The notes: generated from the sequence alone by a model not told the origin. A DNA stretch of 37,622 bases from Labilithrix sp. (GCA_028287035.1 JAQBQL010000107.1:1-37622), one strand, 5' to 3'; numbered from the stretch's first letter, positions 7,792-16,748 are shown. Program-made: numbers and translations.

Positions 7792-7968
7792 ATGAGCCTC
7801 CGCTCCGCCGCCGCTCTCGCGCTCGTCGCTGCCTTCGCGGCGACGCTCGCCGCGTGCCCCAGCCCGAAGTACCCGACCGGCCCCGCGCCCGAGTACGAGG
7901 AGCCGGCCGCGCCGTCCTGGCTCGAGGCCGGCGCGCCGCCGGCGCCCGCTACGCCCGACGCGGGCTGA
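7792..7968 (+). CDS. very small putative lipoprotein upstream of gatC
   Basis: The gene encodes 58 residues from ATG 7792. The N-terminus MSLRSAAALALVAAFAATLAAC is a standard lipoprotein signal with lipobox L-A-A-C. The mature part is only about 36 residues, rich in Pro, Ala and Glu (SPKYPTGPAPEYEEP...), with no recognisable fold. It ends 17 bp before gatC on the same strand and may be co-transcribed. Tiny Pro/Glu-rich lipoproteins of this kind are common in myxobacteria. The frame continues upstream to 7555, but that part crosses the rpsB promoter and leader and lacks protein-like features. Function is unknown. Confidence 0.6.
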   Translation: MSLRSAAALALVAAFAATLAACPSPKYPTGPAPEYEEPAAPSWLEAGAPPAPATPDAG

Positions 7969-7985
7969 GGTAAGGTACGCGCCTG

Positions 7986-8288
7986 ATGGATCCCGATCGG
8001 ACGCGCATCCGGCACGTCGCCACCCTCGCCGAGCTCGCGCTCACCGGCGAGGAGGAGGCGCGCTTCGCGGGCGAGCTCGAGAGCATCCTCGTGTTCTTCG
8101 CGGAGCTCGACGCGATCGACACCGAGGGCGTGCCGCCCACCGCCCACGTCGCCGGCGCCGCGCCCGCCACGTCCGGCGAGGGCTGGCGCGCCGACGAGGT
8201 GGCGCCCTGCCTGCCCCACGAGGAGGCGCTCGCCAACGCGCCCCGCGCCGCCCACGACGGGTTCGCGGTCCCCACCTTCGTCGACTGA
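7986..8288 (+). CDS. gatC: Asp/Glu-tRNA(Asn/Gln) amidotransferase subunit C
   Basis: GatC is the small belt-like subunit that holds GatA and GatB together in the amidotransferase that corrects misacylated Glu-tRNA(Gln) and Asp-tRNA(Asn). The product has 100 residues (family about 95-100). The N-terminal helices IRHVATLAELALTGEEEARFAGELESILVFFAELDAIDTEGV and the extended C-terminal segment WRADEVAPCLPHEEALANAPRA...GFAVPTFVD match the family closely, including the usual PxV ending region. gatA follows after 1 bp. A TAAGGT 10 bases upstream could act as a -10 for a nearly leaderless mRNA, but an AAGG there could also be a distant SD. Confidence 0.93.
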   Translation: MDPDRTRIRHVATLAELALTGEEEARFAGELESILVFFAELDAIDTEGVPPTAHVAGAAPATSGEGWRADEVAPCLPHEEALANAPRAAHDGFAVPTFVD

Positions 8289-8289
8289 G

Positions 8290-9747
8290 ATGATCGACGT
8301 CGTCACCCTGGCCGAGCGCGTGCGCCGTGGCGACGTGAGCGCCGTCTCCGTCGCCGAGGCCTCGCTCGAGGCGATCAGCGCGCGCAACGGCAAGCTCAAC
8401 GCGTTCCTCTCCGTCGAGTTCGACGACGTGATCCAGCAGGCGCGGGCCATCGACGCACGGCGCGCGCGCGGCGAGGCGCTCGGGCCGCTGGCCGGCGTGC
8501 CGATCGCGCTGAAGGATGCACTCTGCATGCGGGGGACGCGGACCACGGCCGGCTCCCGCATCCTCGAGCCGTTCATCTCGCCGTACGACGCGACGGTGGT
8601 GACGCGCCTCCGCGCCGCGGGCGCGCTGCTCCCCGGGAAAACCAACATGGACGAGCTCGCGATGGGCTCCTCGAACGAGAGCTCCGCGTTCGGCCCCGTG
8701 CTCCACCCGCTCGACGAGACGCGCACCCCCGGCGGATCCTCGGGCGGCAGCGCGGTGGCGGTCGCGGCCGGCATGACCCCCGCTTCCCTGGGCAGCGACA
8801 CGGGCGGCTCGATCCGGCAGCCGGCGGCCTTCACCGGGACGGTGGGCGTCAAGCCGACCTACGGGCGCGTGTCACGGTACGGGCTCGTCGCGTTCGCCTC
8901 GAGCCTCGACCAGATCGGCCCCTTCGCGACCGACGTGCGCGGCGCGGCGCGGGTCCTCGGTGTCATCGCCGGCAAGGACCCGCACGACATGACGAGCCTG
9001 GACGTGCCCGTCGACGACTTCGAGGGCGCCTGCGGGAACAGCGTGAAGGGCCTCCGGATCGGCGTCCCCGACGAGTACTTCGCGGAAGGGCTCGACCCGG
9101 AGGTCGAGGGGAGCGTGCGCGCCGCCATCGCCGCCCTCGAGGCCGACGGCGCGGTCGTCGTCAAGGTGCGGCTCACGCACACGCGCCACGCGGTGGCCAC
9201 CTACTACGTGCTCGCGATGGCCGAGGCGTCGAGCAACCTGGCGCGCTTCGACGGCGTTCGGTACGGCCTGCGCGTCGAGGCGGAAGCCCGCGAGGATCTC
9301 GGAGGCAAGAGCGCGCTCCGGGCCATGTACGGCAAGACGCGCGAGGCGGGCTTCGGCGACGAGGTGAAGCGGCGCATCCTCCTCGGCACGTTCGTGCTCA
9401 GCGCGGGGCACTACGAGGCCTACTACCTGAAGGCGCAGAAGGTCCGCACCCTCATCCGGCGCGACTTCGACGCGGCGTTCGGCGCGGTCGATGCCATCGT
9501 CTGCCCGACCACCCCGACGCCTGCCTTCCGGCTCGGCGAGAAGATTGCCGACCCGCTCTCGATGTACCTGTCCGACGTCTACACGCTGCCGGCGAGCCTC
9601 GCGGGCCTCCCCGCGATGAGCGTCCCGTGCGCGCCCACGAAGGCGGGGCTGCCGGTCGGACTCCAGATCATCGCGCCGCCGCTCCGCGAGACCACCATGT
9701 TCGCGCTCGCCGCGGCGTGGGAGAGCGCCGGCCGGGTCGCGCCGTGA
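8290..9747 (+). CDS. gatA: Asp/Glu-tRNA(Asn/Gln) amidotransferase subunit A
   Basis: GatA is the amidase subunit that releases ammonia from glutamine and passes it to GatB for tRNA transamidation. The product has 485 residues, full length. The amidase triad is intact: K75 (VPIALKDA), cis-Ser S150 in PGGSSGGSAVA, and nucleophile S174 in SDTGGSIRQPA. The spacing equals that of the S. aureus enzyme (K79/S154/S178) shifted by four. Further family blocks are LPGKTNMDELAMGSSNESS, GVKPTYGRVSRYGLVAFASSLDQIGP, and the C-terminal YTLPASLAGLPAMSVPC...GLPVGLQIIAPP. It is 1 bp after gatC, and its TGA overlaps the next gene's GTG. gatB is not in the window. Confidence 0.97.
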   Translation: MIDVVTLAERVRRGDVSAVSVAEASLEAISARNGKLNAFLSVEFDDVIQQARAIDARRARGEALGPLAGVPIALKDALCMRGTRTTAGSRILEPFISPYDATVVTRLRAAGALLPGKTNMDELAMGSSNESSAFGPVLHPLDETRTPGGSSGGSAVAVAAGMTPASLGSDTGGSIRQPAAFTGTVGVKPTYGRVSRYGLVAFASSLDQIGPFATDVRGAARVLGVIAGKDPHDMTSLDVPVDDFEGACGNSVKGLRIGVPDEYFAEGLDPEVEGSVRAAIAALEADGAVVVKVRLTHTRHAVATYYVLAMAEASSNLARFDGVRYGLRVEAEAREDLGGKSALRAMYGKTREAGFGDEVKRRILLGTFVLSAGHYEAYYLKAQKVRTLIRRDFDAAFGAVDAIVCPTTPTPAFRLGEKIADPLSMYLSDVYTLPASLAGLPAMSVPCAPTKAGLPVGLQIIAPPLRETTMFALAAAWESAGRVAP

Positions 9748-10319
9748 TCGTCGAGCCCTTCGCGGCGCGGCACCTCCCGGCGTTCCGCGCGCTCTTCGAC
9801 GCCGCCGGCTCCTCGTGCGCGTGCCGGTGGTGGCACTTCACGGGCACGAAGAACGAGTGGCTCGAGCGCTCCGCGCACCGGCCCGACGAGGGCTTCGAGG
9901 AACAGGCCGCCGCGGTCCGCGCCGGCGACCCCAGCGCCGACGGTCTCGTGGCCGTCGACGGCGACGCGGTCCTCGGCTGGATGAAGCTCGCGCCGCGCGA
10001 GGTCGTGCCGAAGCTGACGGGGCTCGTGCCGTATCGCAACGTCCTTGCCCCGCCCGGAACGTGGAGCATCGGGTGCTTCCAGATCGCGCCCGCCGCCCGG
10101 CGGCACGGGGTGGCGCGGGCGCTCGTCACCGCCGCCGACGCGGTGGTCCTCGCGCGCGGCGGCCGCGCGATCGAGGCATATCCCCGCCGGTCGAGCGCGC
10201 CGCTCTACGACGAGGAGGCATGGCAGGGACCCGAGGGCCTCTTCGCGTCGCTCGGGTACGCGCCCGTCCACGACGTCGCGCCGTATCCGATGTACCGAAA
10301 GGTCCTTCTCCCCGGGTGA
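9744..10319 (+). CDS. GNAT-family N-acetyltransferase overlapping gatA
   Basis: The product is 191 residues from GTG 9744, overlapping the gatA stop (GTGA). The frame upstream of this is only gatA read out of frame. It shows the GNAT order: a first beta strand (VIVEPFAARHLPAFRALFD), a central beta hairpin (DGLVAVDGDAVLGWMKLAPRE), and the acetyl-CoA-binding strand and loop WSIGCFQIAPAARRHGVARALV, in which RRHGVA fits the Q/R-x-x-G-x-G/A pyrophosphate loop. FASLGYAPV and a C-terminal MYRK motif follow. A Cys-Ala-Cys-Arg-Trp-Trp segment near residue 28 is typical of a GNAT subgroup of unknown substrate. It is probably co-translated with gatA; a functional link is unproven. Confidence 0.85.
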   Translation: MIVEPFAARHLPAFRALFDAAGSSCACRWWHFTGTKNEWLERSAHRPDEGFEEQAAAVRAGDPSADGLVAVDGDAVLGWMKLAPREVVPKLTGLVPYRNVLAPPGTWSIGCFQIAPAARRHGVARALVTAADAVVLARGGRAIEAYPRRSSAPLYDEEAWQGPEGLFASLGYAPVHDVAPYPMYRKVLLPG

Positions 10320-10360
10320 CGGGCGCGGTTTCGCGGCGCCCCCCGCGCGAGGACCTCGGG

Positions 10361-10366
10361 TAGACT
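10361..10366 (+). promoter_or_regulatory. possible -10 element of the large kinase gene (leaderless)
   Basis: GGGTAGACT puts TAGACT (4/6) 8 bases before the GTG start at 10375, so transcription would begin at or within 2 bases of the start codon. There is no Shine-Dalgarno between (GAGCAGCG only) and no clear -35. Confidence 0.3.
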
Positions 10367-10374
10367 GAGCAGCG

Positions 10375-13300
10375 GTGGACCCGAGCTTGCCCGTGCTCGT
10401 GACCCGGCTCGCCGACCGGCAGACGCTGACGCGTCTCCTGCGCGCCGCGCTCCGTCACGAGGTCGCCGACGTCTCGCTCGAGGCGCCGCCGCGCGCCGCC
10501 GACGCCGGACCGCACACGCTCGACCTGCGGCTCGCCGGGCAGCCGGACGTCTCCGTGATCGCCGAGCCGGCGGGGGCTCCGCAGGACGGACGCTTCCCGC
10601 TGCGGCTCCGGCCCCTTCACCGCGCGCAGGCCGCCGAGCTGTTCGCGCTGCTCGAGGAGCACCCCACGTCGTCGGACACGCGGGGCTCGGCGCCGGCGAC
10701 CGTTCCGACGGGCAGCGTCGCCCCCGACACGATCGCCGGGCAGCGCACCATCAGCTTCGGGGACGCCGCGCCGATCGTCCGCGCGATGGCCGGCTCCGCG
10801 CCGGCGATCGTGGACGTGGACCCCCGCGTCACGGCGCGCCTCGTGCCGAGCGACCCACGACGGACCGTCCCGAGCGCCCGCTGGGCCGGCGGCTCGCCCG
10901 CGCCGAAGCGGCCGGCCGCGGACACGGCGCCGTCGCGCGGCGGAGCGATCGTGGTTCCGCCCGCGTCCGACGACCCACGGCGCACCGTTCGCAGCGCGTC
11001 GTGGGCGCCGTTGCCGGACGGGTCGGGCGCAGAGGCCGACGATCGGTCGCTCAGCGTCAGCGTCGTCTTCGAGCCCTCGGCGGAGCCGGGCGACCACGAC
11101 GACCCGAGCCTCAGCGTGAGCGTCATCTTCGAGCCGGGCGCCGCCGAGCCAGAGGTGCGGCCGTTCCCGGCGCGGCCGTCGGATCCGGACGTGGAGACGG
11201 GCGAGCTCGGCGAGGACGAGATCGCGGCGATCTCCGACGCGGTCGCGACCCTGGCGCTCGAGGCCGAGAAGGCCGCGCCCCCGGGCGACGACTTCTTCGA
11301 CGCGGCGCTCGCCAACCTCCCGATGATGCCCGAGGGCGACGACGCCGAGAGCGAGAGCAACGCCGTCGACGACAGCGGGCTCGCCCGGGCCGCCCTCGGC
11401 GCGATGCCGCTCGCCCGGGCGTCCGACCCGGCGCTCGCGTTCGCCCGGCCGGTGCCGCCGCCCCCCGACGACGACGATGATTTCGTCACCCTGATCCGTC
11501 TGCCGGGCGCCGGGGCCGCCGCCGCGCACGAGGCGGCGCCGCCCCGGAAGAAGAAGACGACGCGCCGCGCCCCGAAGGAGAAGAAGCGCACGACGCGCCA
11601 TCCTTCGGATCCCGACGCGGCGGGACCGGTCCCCGAGCCCGTCGCCGGCCAGGACCCGCTGCTCGGCCGCACGCTCGCCGACGGCAAGTACGTCATCGCC
11701 TCGGCCATCGGCAGCGGGGCGGCCGGCGCCGTGTACAAGGCGACCCACCGCGAGCTCCGCCGCTCGGTCGCGATCAAGGTCCTGCATCCGCACTACCAGC
11801 AGGACCCGCAGTTCATGAAGAGCTTCCGTGGCGAGGCGCTCGCCGCGAGCCAGCTCGATCACCCGAACGTGATGCGCGTGCTCGACTTCGGCCAGGAGCC
11901 GGACGGCCTCGTCTACATCGTCATGGAGTTCCTCCAGGGTCGCACCCTGCAGAGCCTCCTCGACGAGGAGCGCCGGCTCCAGACCGAGCGCGCCGTCGAG
12001 ATCATGATCCAGGTGTGCGCCGCGCTCAGCGTCGCGCACGACCACGGGATCATCCACCGGGACATCAAGCCCGACAACATCATGCTCGTGCCGAGCCGCA
12101 ACGACGAGGGCCGCGTCTACGAGCTCGTGAAGGTCTGTGACTTCGGCATCGCAGCCCTCCAGAACCCGACCCGCGACGACGCGGAGCTCGCCTCGCTCAA
12201 CGACAACATCATCGCCGGCACCCCCGAGTACATGTCGCCGGAGCAGGCGCGCGGGACCGAGGTGGACGCGCGCTCCGACGTCTACGCGGCGGGCATCTGC
12301 CTCTACGAGCTCGTCACCGGCCGACCGCCCTTCCTCGGCGAGAACGCGGCGGACATCCTCGTCAAGCAGCTCGAGGAGGAGCCGCGGCCGCCCTCGCAGA
12401 TCCAGAAGGGCCTCGACTCGATCCTCGAGGAGATCATCCTCCGCGCGATCCAGAAGGAGCCGCGCAAGCGCCAGCAGTCGGCGCGCGAGCTGCGCGTCGA
12501 GCTGAAGGAGGTCATCGATCCGGCCGACGCGGGCGGCGCCGCCTACGACGACGAGCGCAGCATCGTCGAGAACGTTCCGGTGCTCGACGACCCCGCCTCC
12601 GGGTTCGCCGGGTTCTTCATCGCGCTCGCGAGCGCGGTGCTGCGCTTCGGACGCTTCGAGCGCGGCCATCCCGAGGCCGCGCAGGCCATGAAGGAGCTGA
12701 CCAAGGCCACCAGGGCTGCGCTCCGAGGGCGGCGCGAGCTCACGTTCGCGCGTCGTGACTCGGCGAAGACCATCGGGTTCTGCGTGATGAGCGGCCACGG
12801 CGAGATCGTCGACCTGCGGCGCCTCCTCGGCTCCCAGCTGTTCGGCAGCTTCGGCTACCCGTTCATCGAGGCGCTCGCGAAGAAGGGCGTCGCCGCGGTG
12901 ACGCTGCGCGAGGGTCTGCCCGACACCGAGCTCCATTACGTCATCGAGATGCTGCTCGGTCCGCACGGCAACGACGAGCTCCGCAAGGAGCTCCTGGGCA
13001 AGCCGCTACGCCACGTGTCGCTGCTCTTCGGCGCCGATGTCATCGGGCGCGACCGCAAGCTCTCGTGGAAGGTCGGTCTGTGTGCGGCGCGCCTCGCGCG
13101 TGACCTCAGGGCGCTCTCCACCATCCGGGGCATCAGCCTGAAGAAGATGCGCGAGATCCGCGAGGACCTCGTGGCCGGCGTGGCGCACCTCTGCACGAAG
13201 GGCGACGAGGTCCGGCAGCTCCTCTTCAACAGCGACATCATCGACGAGACGGTCGAGAACCTGCGCGGCTTCTCGGGATTCCGGGTGGCGCCGCTCCTCC

Positions 13301-14589
13301 TCGAGCGGCTCCTGCACGAGCCAGCGGTCGACGCGGCCGGCCTCCTCCTCACCGACCTCGACGAGGGCACGCTCGACGCGGCGGTCGTGAAGGACCACCT
13401 CCGCGCCTTCGGGCTTCGCCTCTCCACCGAGCGTTCCGCGCGCTCGGACGCGACCGTCGCCGAGCTGTACCGCCGCGGCATCCTCGACGAGGCCGACGTC
13501 CCGCGCGACCTCCAGGAGCAGATCCGCGCGCAGGCACTCGCCGATGCGCTGGTGCGCGATCCATCACCCTTCCTGCGGGCGCTCGAGGCGATCCAGGACG
13601 CGGGCGAGTACGGCCGCGAGCTCGTGACGCTGGAGGCGGCGATGGCGGTCCTCGCCCGCCGCGCCGAGGCGGGCGCCCTGCTCGCCGCGATCAGCGTGCT
13701 CGCGCGCCATGCCAAGGGCGGAGGCACGCGCGAGAGCCACGCGCTCCGTACGATGAAGACGATCATCGACAAGCAGCGCCTCGTGCCGATCGCGCGCGCG
13801 CTCCTCGTCGGACCGCCGCAGGACCGCGAGGCGGCGCGGCAGCTGCTCGTGCTCGCGGGCAGCGCCGGCGCTCACGCGCTCTTCGTCGCGCGCGAGGCGG
13901 CAGGCGATCCTGCAGCGCGTGGCCTGTTCGTGAAGACGCTGCGCGAGACCGGGGCCGCCGGCTGGGCGCTGCTCGCGAGCGTCCTCCCCCGCATCGAGGT
14001 GCACGGCGAGGCCGACGTGGCGCTCGTGGAGGATCTGCTGCGCGCCCTTCCCGACCGTGCCGACGCCTCGCTCGGCGAGGCGGTCACGAGGTTCCTCGGC
14101 AACCCGCGGCTCCGAGCGGCGGCGCTCACCGCCCTCGTGCCGCTGCTCGGGGATCGAGCGCGGAAGCCGCTCCTCGAGGCGCTCGAGTTCGCCGACGATC
14201 CGGCGCGCGTCGTCGCGCTCGCCGAGCTCCGTCGCATGCGCGGGATCGACGAGCCCGTCGTGAGCTTCATCGAGCGCTTGCTGACGACCAGGGCCGGCGC
14301 GAGCGAGGAGCTGCGGGCGGCCGCCGCCGGCGCGCTCGCGGACGCGGCTCCGAACCAGCGGGCGCGCGCGCTGACGCTGCTGATCAAGGGCATCGAGGGC
14401 AAGCGCGGCCTCGTGGCGATGTTGCGCGGCGACGCGAACGGCGACGAGACGCTCGCCGTGACCGAGGCGATGGTGCGGTCCCTCCTGGCGCTCGACCGCG
14501 CCGAGGGAACACGCGTCGTGAAGGCGCGCCTCGCGAGGGCGGACGCCCAGCTGAGGGCCCGCCTCACGCAGCTGCTCCAGACGACCTGA
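10375..14589 (+). CDS. Ser/Thr protein kinase with long N-terminal linker and helical-repeat C-terminus
   Basis: The product has 1404 residues. Residues 1-~95 form a short folded-looking domain (LVTRLADRQTLTRLLRAALRHEV). Residues ~95-425 are low complexity and contain two paired repeats: (D)DPRRTVxSAxW at ~162 and ~201, and LSVSVVFEPSA / LSVSVIFEPGA at ~225 and ~244. A basic patch of Lys/Arg/Thr sits just before the kinase. The Hanks kinase domain is ~427-715: Gly loop GSGAAGAV (446), VAIKV Lys (~466), HRDIKPDN (561), DFG (589), GTPEYMSPEQARG, DVYAAGICLYELVTGRPPF; all catalytic residues are present. Residues ~740-1404 are almost wholly alpha-helical; the last 300 look like HEAT repeats, and ~740-870 (ALAKKGVAAVTLREGLPDTEL) resembles a module I recall from myxobacterial HEAT/HD proteins. 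There is no transmembrane segment. It ends 3 bp from a convergent second kinase gene. Confidence 0.9.
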   Translation: MDPSLPVLVTRLADRQTLTRLLRAALRHEVADVSLEAPPRAADAGPHTLDLRLAGQPDVSVIAEPAGAPQDGRFPLRLRPLHRAQAAELFALLEEHPTSSDTRGSAPATVPTGSVAPDTIAGQRTISFGDAAPIVRAMAGSAPAIVDVDPRVTARLVPSDPRRTVPSARWAGGSPAPKRPAADTAPSRGGAIVVPPASDDPRRTVRSASWAPLPDGSGAEADDRSLSVSVVFEPSAEPGDHDDPSLSVSVIFEPGAAEPEVRPFPARPSDPDVETGELGEDEIAAISDAVATLALEAEKAAPPGDDFFDAALANLPMMPEGDDAESESNAVDDSGLARAALGAMPLARASDPALAFARPVPPPPDDDDDFVTLIRLPGAGAAAAHEAAPPRKKKTTRRAPKEKKRTTRHPSDPDAAGPVPEPVAGQDPLLGRTLADGKYVIASAIGSGAAGAVYKATHRELRRSVAIKVLHPHYQQDPQFMKSFRGEALAASQLDHPNVMRVLDFGQEPDGLVYIVMEFLQGRTLQSLLDEERRLQTERAVEIMIQVCAALSVAHDHGIIHRDIKPDNIMLVPSRNDEGRVYELVKVCDFGIAALQNPTRDDAELASLNDNIIAGTPEYMSPEQARGTEVDARSDVYAAGICLYELVTGRPPFLGENAADILVKQLEEEPRPPSQIQKGLDSILEEIILRAIQKEPRKRQQSARELRVELKEVIDPADAGGAAYDDERSIVENVPVLDDPASGFAGFFIALASAVLRFGRFERGHPEAAQAMKELTKATRAALRGRRELTFARRDSAKTIGFCVMSGHGEIVDLRRLLGSQLFGSFGYPFIEALAKKGVAAVTLREGLPDTELHYVIEMLLGPHGNDELRKELLGKPLRHVSLLFGADVIGRDRKLSWKVGLCAARLARDLRALSTIRGISLKKMREIREDLVAGVAHLCTKGDEVRQLLFNSDIIDETVENLRGFSGFRVAPLLLERLLHEPAVDAAGLLLTDLDEGTLDAAVVKDHLRAFGLRLSTERSARSDATVAELYRRGILDEADVPRDLQEQIRAQALADALVRDPSPFLRALEAIQDAGEYGRELVTLEAAMAVLARRAEAGALLAAISVLARHAKGGGTRESHALRTMKTIIDKQRLVPIARALLVGPPQDREAARQLLVLAGSAGAHALFVAREAAGDPAARGLFVKTLRETGAAGWALLASVLPRIEVHGEADVALVEDLLRALPDRADASLGEAVTRFLGNPRLRAAALTALVPLLGDRARKPLLEALEFADDPARVVALAELRRMRGIDEPVVSFIERLLTTRAGASEELRAAAAGALADAAPNQRARALTLLIKGIEGKRGLVAMLRGDANGDETLAVTEAMVRSLLALDRAEGTRVVKARLARADAQLRARLTQLLQTT

Positions 14590-14592
14590 CGT

Positions 14593-16668
14593 CTACGTGG
14601 AGACGGGCGGGAACGTCGACGGCCACGCCTCGCAGCGGAGGAGATCGCACGAGAGGCCGCAGAACACCGCCCGCAGCGTCTCCTCGCGCGTCGCGAAGCT
14701 GCGCGCGGAGCGAACGATGTCGGCGATGAGCAGCGGCTTCGTGATCCGCCGGAGCGCGTGCTCCTCGGCCTCGTTGAAGCGAAAGGCCTCGATGCGGACG
14801 GGTAGCGGCACGACCGGCGCGATGGGGACGTCGGTGAGCGGCTCGAGGATCGCCGTGAGCTCGCCGACCTCGTAGTGGTCGCGCACCGCGCGGAGCACGA
14901 GCTCGAAGGGGTCCACGCCGAGCGGGAACGTCTCCTCGTGGGAGCGCGCGCCGCGCACGAACGCGACCTCCCCGGACTGCCAGGCGAAGACCTCCTGGAA
15001 GCGGTGCTGCGTCTGCTGCGAGATCGCGCGAAAGAGCTCGATGGGACGCAGCACCCCGAGCCCGCACAGCGCGTCACCGATGCGGCCGCTGTAGCGGGGC
15101 AGCATGGCGAGGGCCATCTCGACCTCCATGCGGAGGACCTGCCCCTTGGCGACGAGGTGCTCGCCGAGCAGCTCGGACTTGTCCGACGACATGACGAACT
15201 CGGGGACGCCCTCGACGAGGTAGATCTTCTTCTTGCGCCCCCCGTCGCGGAAGTAGAGCGCGCCCGTGTCACGCCGCAGCGCGAGGTGGAAGATGCGCGA
15301 CGGCAGCAGCTTCCGGTCGATGCGCGCCGCCTGGTTCGCCTTCGAGAAGACGCCATCGTCCCACCGCAGCGCTGCGCTCGTGACGAAGCGTTCGAGCTCG
15401 GGGAACGTCTTCGCGTCGCGATAGGCGCCGCTCTCGCGCGACATCTGCGCCCGCGCGTCGATGGCGCCGGTCACGAAGAGCTCGACGAGCCGAGGGTAGC
15501 TGAGCGGCCCGACCTCGGGCCCTGACGGCATCTTCACGCGGTAGATCGCCGGGGCCACGTCGCGCTCACCGGGCGGCGCGCTTCCCGGAGGCCGACGGGT
15601 GGCGGCCGGCGGGACGGTGGAGCCGTGCGCGTCGACGGAGCCGACGGTCGCGCGGGCCACGGCGGCGGCGGCCCCGAGATTCGCGGTCTTGCGGACGCTC
15701 GTGTCGGTGATGGGCTCGTCGTCGCCGGTCGGCACGAGCCCGAGCCGCTCGACCAGCGCCCCGAGCTTGGCCGGCCCGACCTGCATGCGGCGGCGCCTCA
15801 GGATCTCGTCGATGCTCTCCGCGAAGGCCGCGGCGCTGGGGAAGCGAACCGCGCGGTCCCGCGCCAGCGCCTTGAAGAGCACGGCGCGCACGTCCTCGGG
15901 AACGCGCCCGCCGGCGCGGTCGAGCACACCGAGATCGGCGTCGCGGATGCGCATCAGCACCTCGATCTCGCTCGGTCCCGAGAAGAGCGGGCGGAGCATG
16001 ACGAGCTCGGCGAGCACGATGCCCACGGTGAAGAGGTCGGAACGCGCGTCGAGCTCGCGTCCCACGACCTGCTCGGGCGACATGTACCCGAGCTTGCCCT
16101 TCAGCTGCCCGGCATCCGTGCGCCGCTCGATCTCGGCGGCGCGCGCGATCCCGAAGTCGGTGAGCTTCACCGCGCCCGAGCGGTCGATGAGCACGTTGCC
16201 GGGAGAGACGTCACGGTGCACGAGGTCGAGCGGCTTGCCCTCGTCGTCGCGCGCGTTGTGCGCGTAGTCGAGGCCGCGGAGGACGCTGAGCGCGATGTAC
16301 AGGGCGGCGTCGAGGGGGATCTCCTCGCCACGGCTCGCGGCGGCGCGGACGAGGCGCGCCGCGGTGGTGCCGTCGACGTACTCCATCGCCATGTAGAGCT
16401 CGCCGTCCTGCTCGCCGAAGTCGAACACCTGCACGATGTTCGGGTGCGCGAGCCGCGCGCAGACCCGCGCCTCGTCCACGAACATCGCCACGAAGTCCGG
16501 GTCCTCGGCCAGCTGCGGGAGGATGCGTTTGACGGCGACCACCTTCTGGAAGCCGTGCGGCCCCTCGCGGCGCGCCAGGTACACCTCCGCCATCCCACCC
16601 GTCGCGATGCGCTGGAGGAGCTCGTAAGGCCCGAGGAGGAGCGGGGCCGGATGGATCGATGCGCCCAT
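14593..16668 (-). CDS. Ser/Thr protein kinase with GYF_2-like and DUF4388 (PATAN) domains
   Basis: The product has 691 residues from ATG 16668. The kinase domain is ~13-290: Gly loop IATGGMAEV (21-29), K47 in VAVKR, HRDVSPGN (151-158), DFG (171-173), GYMSPEQVVGRELDARSDLF. The catalytic loop has Ser where most kinases have Lys (HRDxKPxN), a variant frequent in myxobacterial kinases, so activity is likely but altered. A linker of ~80 residues leads to a GYF_2/DUF4339-like domain at ~375-430 (PSGPEVGPLSYPRLVELFVTG). A DUF4388-type domain follows at ~455-570 (DTGALYFRDGGRKKKIYLVEGVPEFV...LAMLPRYSGRIGDALCGLGVL) and then a C-terminal helical part. DUF4388 modules occur with receivers and kinases in deltaproteobacterial signalling. 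There is no transmembrane helix. Confidence 0.92.
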   Translation of the reverse strand: MGASIHPAPLLLGPYELLQRIATGGMAEVYLARREGPHGFQKVVAVKRILPQLAEDPDFVAMFVDEARVCARLAHPNIVQVFDFGEQDGELYMAMEYVDGTTAARLVRAAASRGEEIPLDAALYIALSVLRGLDYAHNARDDEGKPLDLVHRDVSPGNVLIDRSGAVKLTDFGIARAAEIERRTDAGQLKGKLGYMSPEQVVGRELDARSDLFTVGIVLAELVMLRPLFSGPSEIEVLMRIRDADLGVLDRAGGRVPEDVRAVLFKALARDRAVRFPSAAAFAESIDEILRRRRMQVGPAKLGALVERLGLVPTGDDEPITDTSVRKTANLGAAAAVARATVGSVDAHGSTVPPAATRRPPGSAPPGERDVAPAIYRVKMPSGPEVGPLSYPRLVELFVTGAIDARAQMSRESGAYRDAKTFPELERFVTSAALRWDDGVFSKANQAARIDRKLLPSRIFHLALRRDTGALYFRDGGRKKKIYLVEGVPEFVMSSDKSELLGEHLVAKGQVLRMEVEMALAMLPRYSGRIGDALCGLGVLRPIELFRAISQQTQHRFQEVFAWQSGEVAFVRGARSHEETFPLGVDPFELVLRAVRDHYEVGELTAILEPLTDVPIAPVVPLPVRIEAFRFNEAEEHALRRITKPLLIADIVRSARSFATREETLRAVFCGLSCDLLRCEAWPSTFPPVST

Positions 16669-16679
16669 CGCGTGTAGAG

Positions 16680-16709
16680 AGCGTAGCCCATGCGGACGTC
16701 CCGACCCAA
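16680..16709 (-). promoter_or_regulatory. promoter of the DUF4388 kinase gene
   Basis: On the minus strand TTGGGT (16709-16704), 18 bases, then TACGCT (16685-16680). The predicted start is about 5 bases upstream of the ATG at 16668, so the mRNA would have almost no leader. No Shine-Dalgarno is present in the 11 bases before the ATG. Confidence 0.4.
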
Positions 16710-16748
16710 GAGCGTGCTCCCGGTGAGCACCGATGCGGCGTTCGGCTG

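Noticed and set aside
10126..12966. 946-codon open frame antisense to the kinase gene
   Set aside because: High third-position GC leaves few stops on the opposite strand. The translation is Arg/Glu/His/Leu-rich with no family motifs, while the sense frame encodes a complete kinase.
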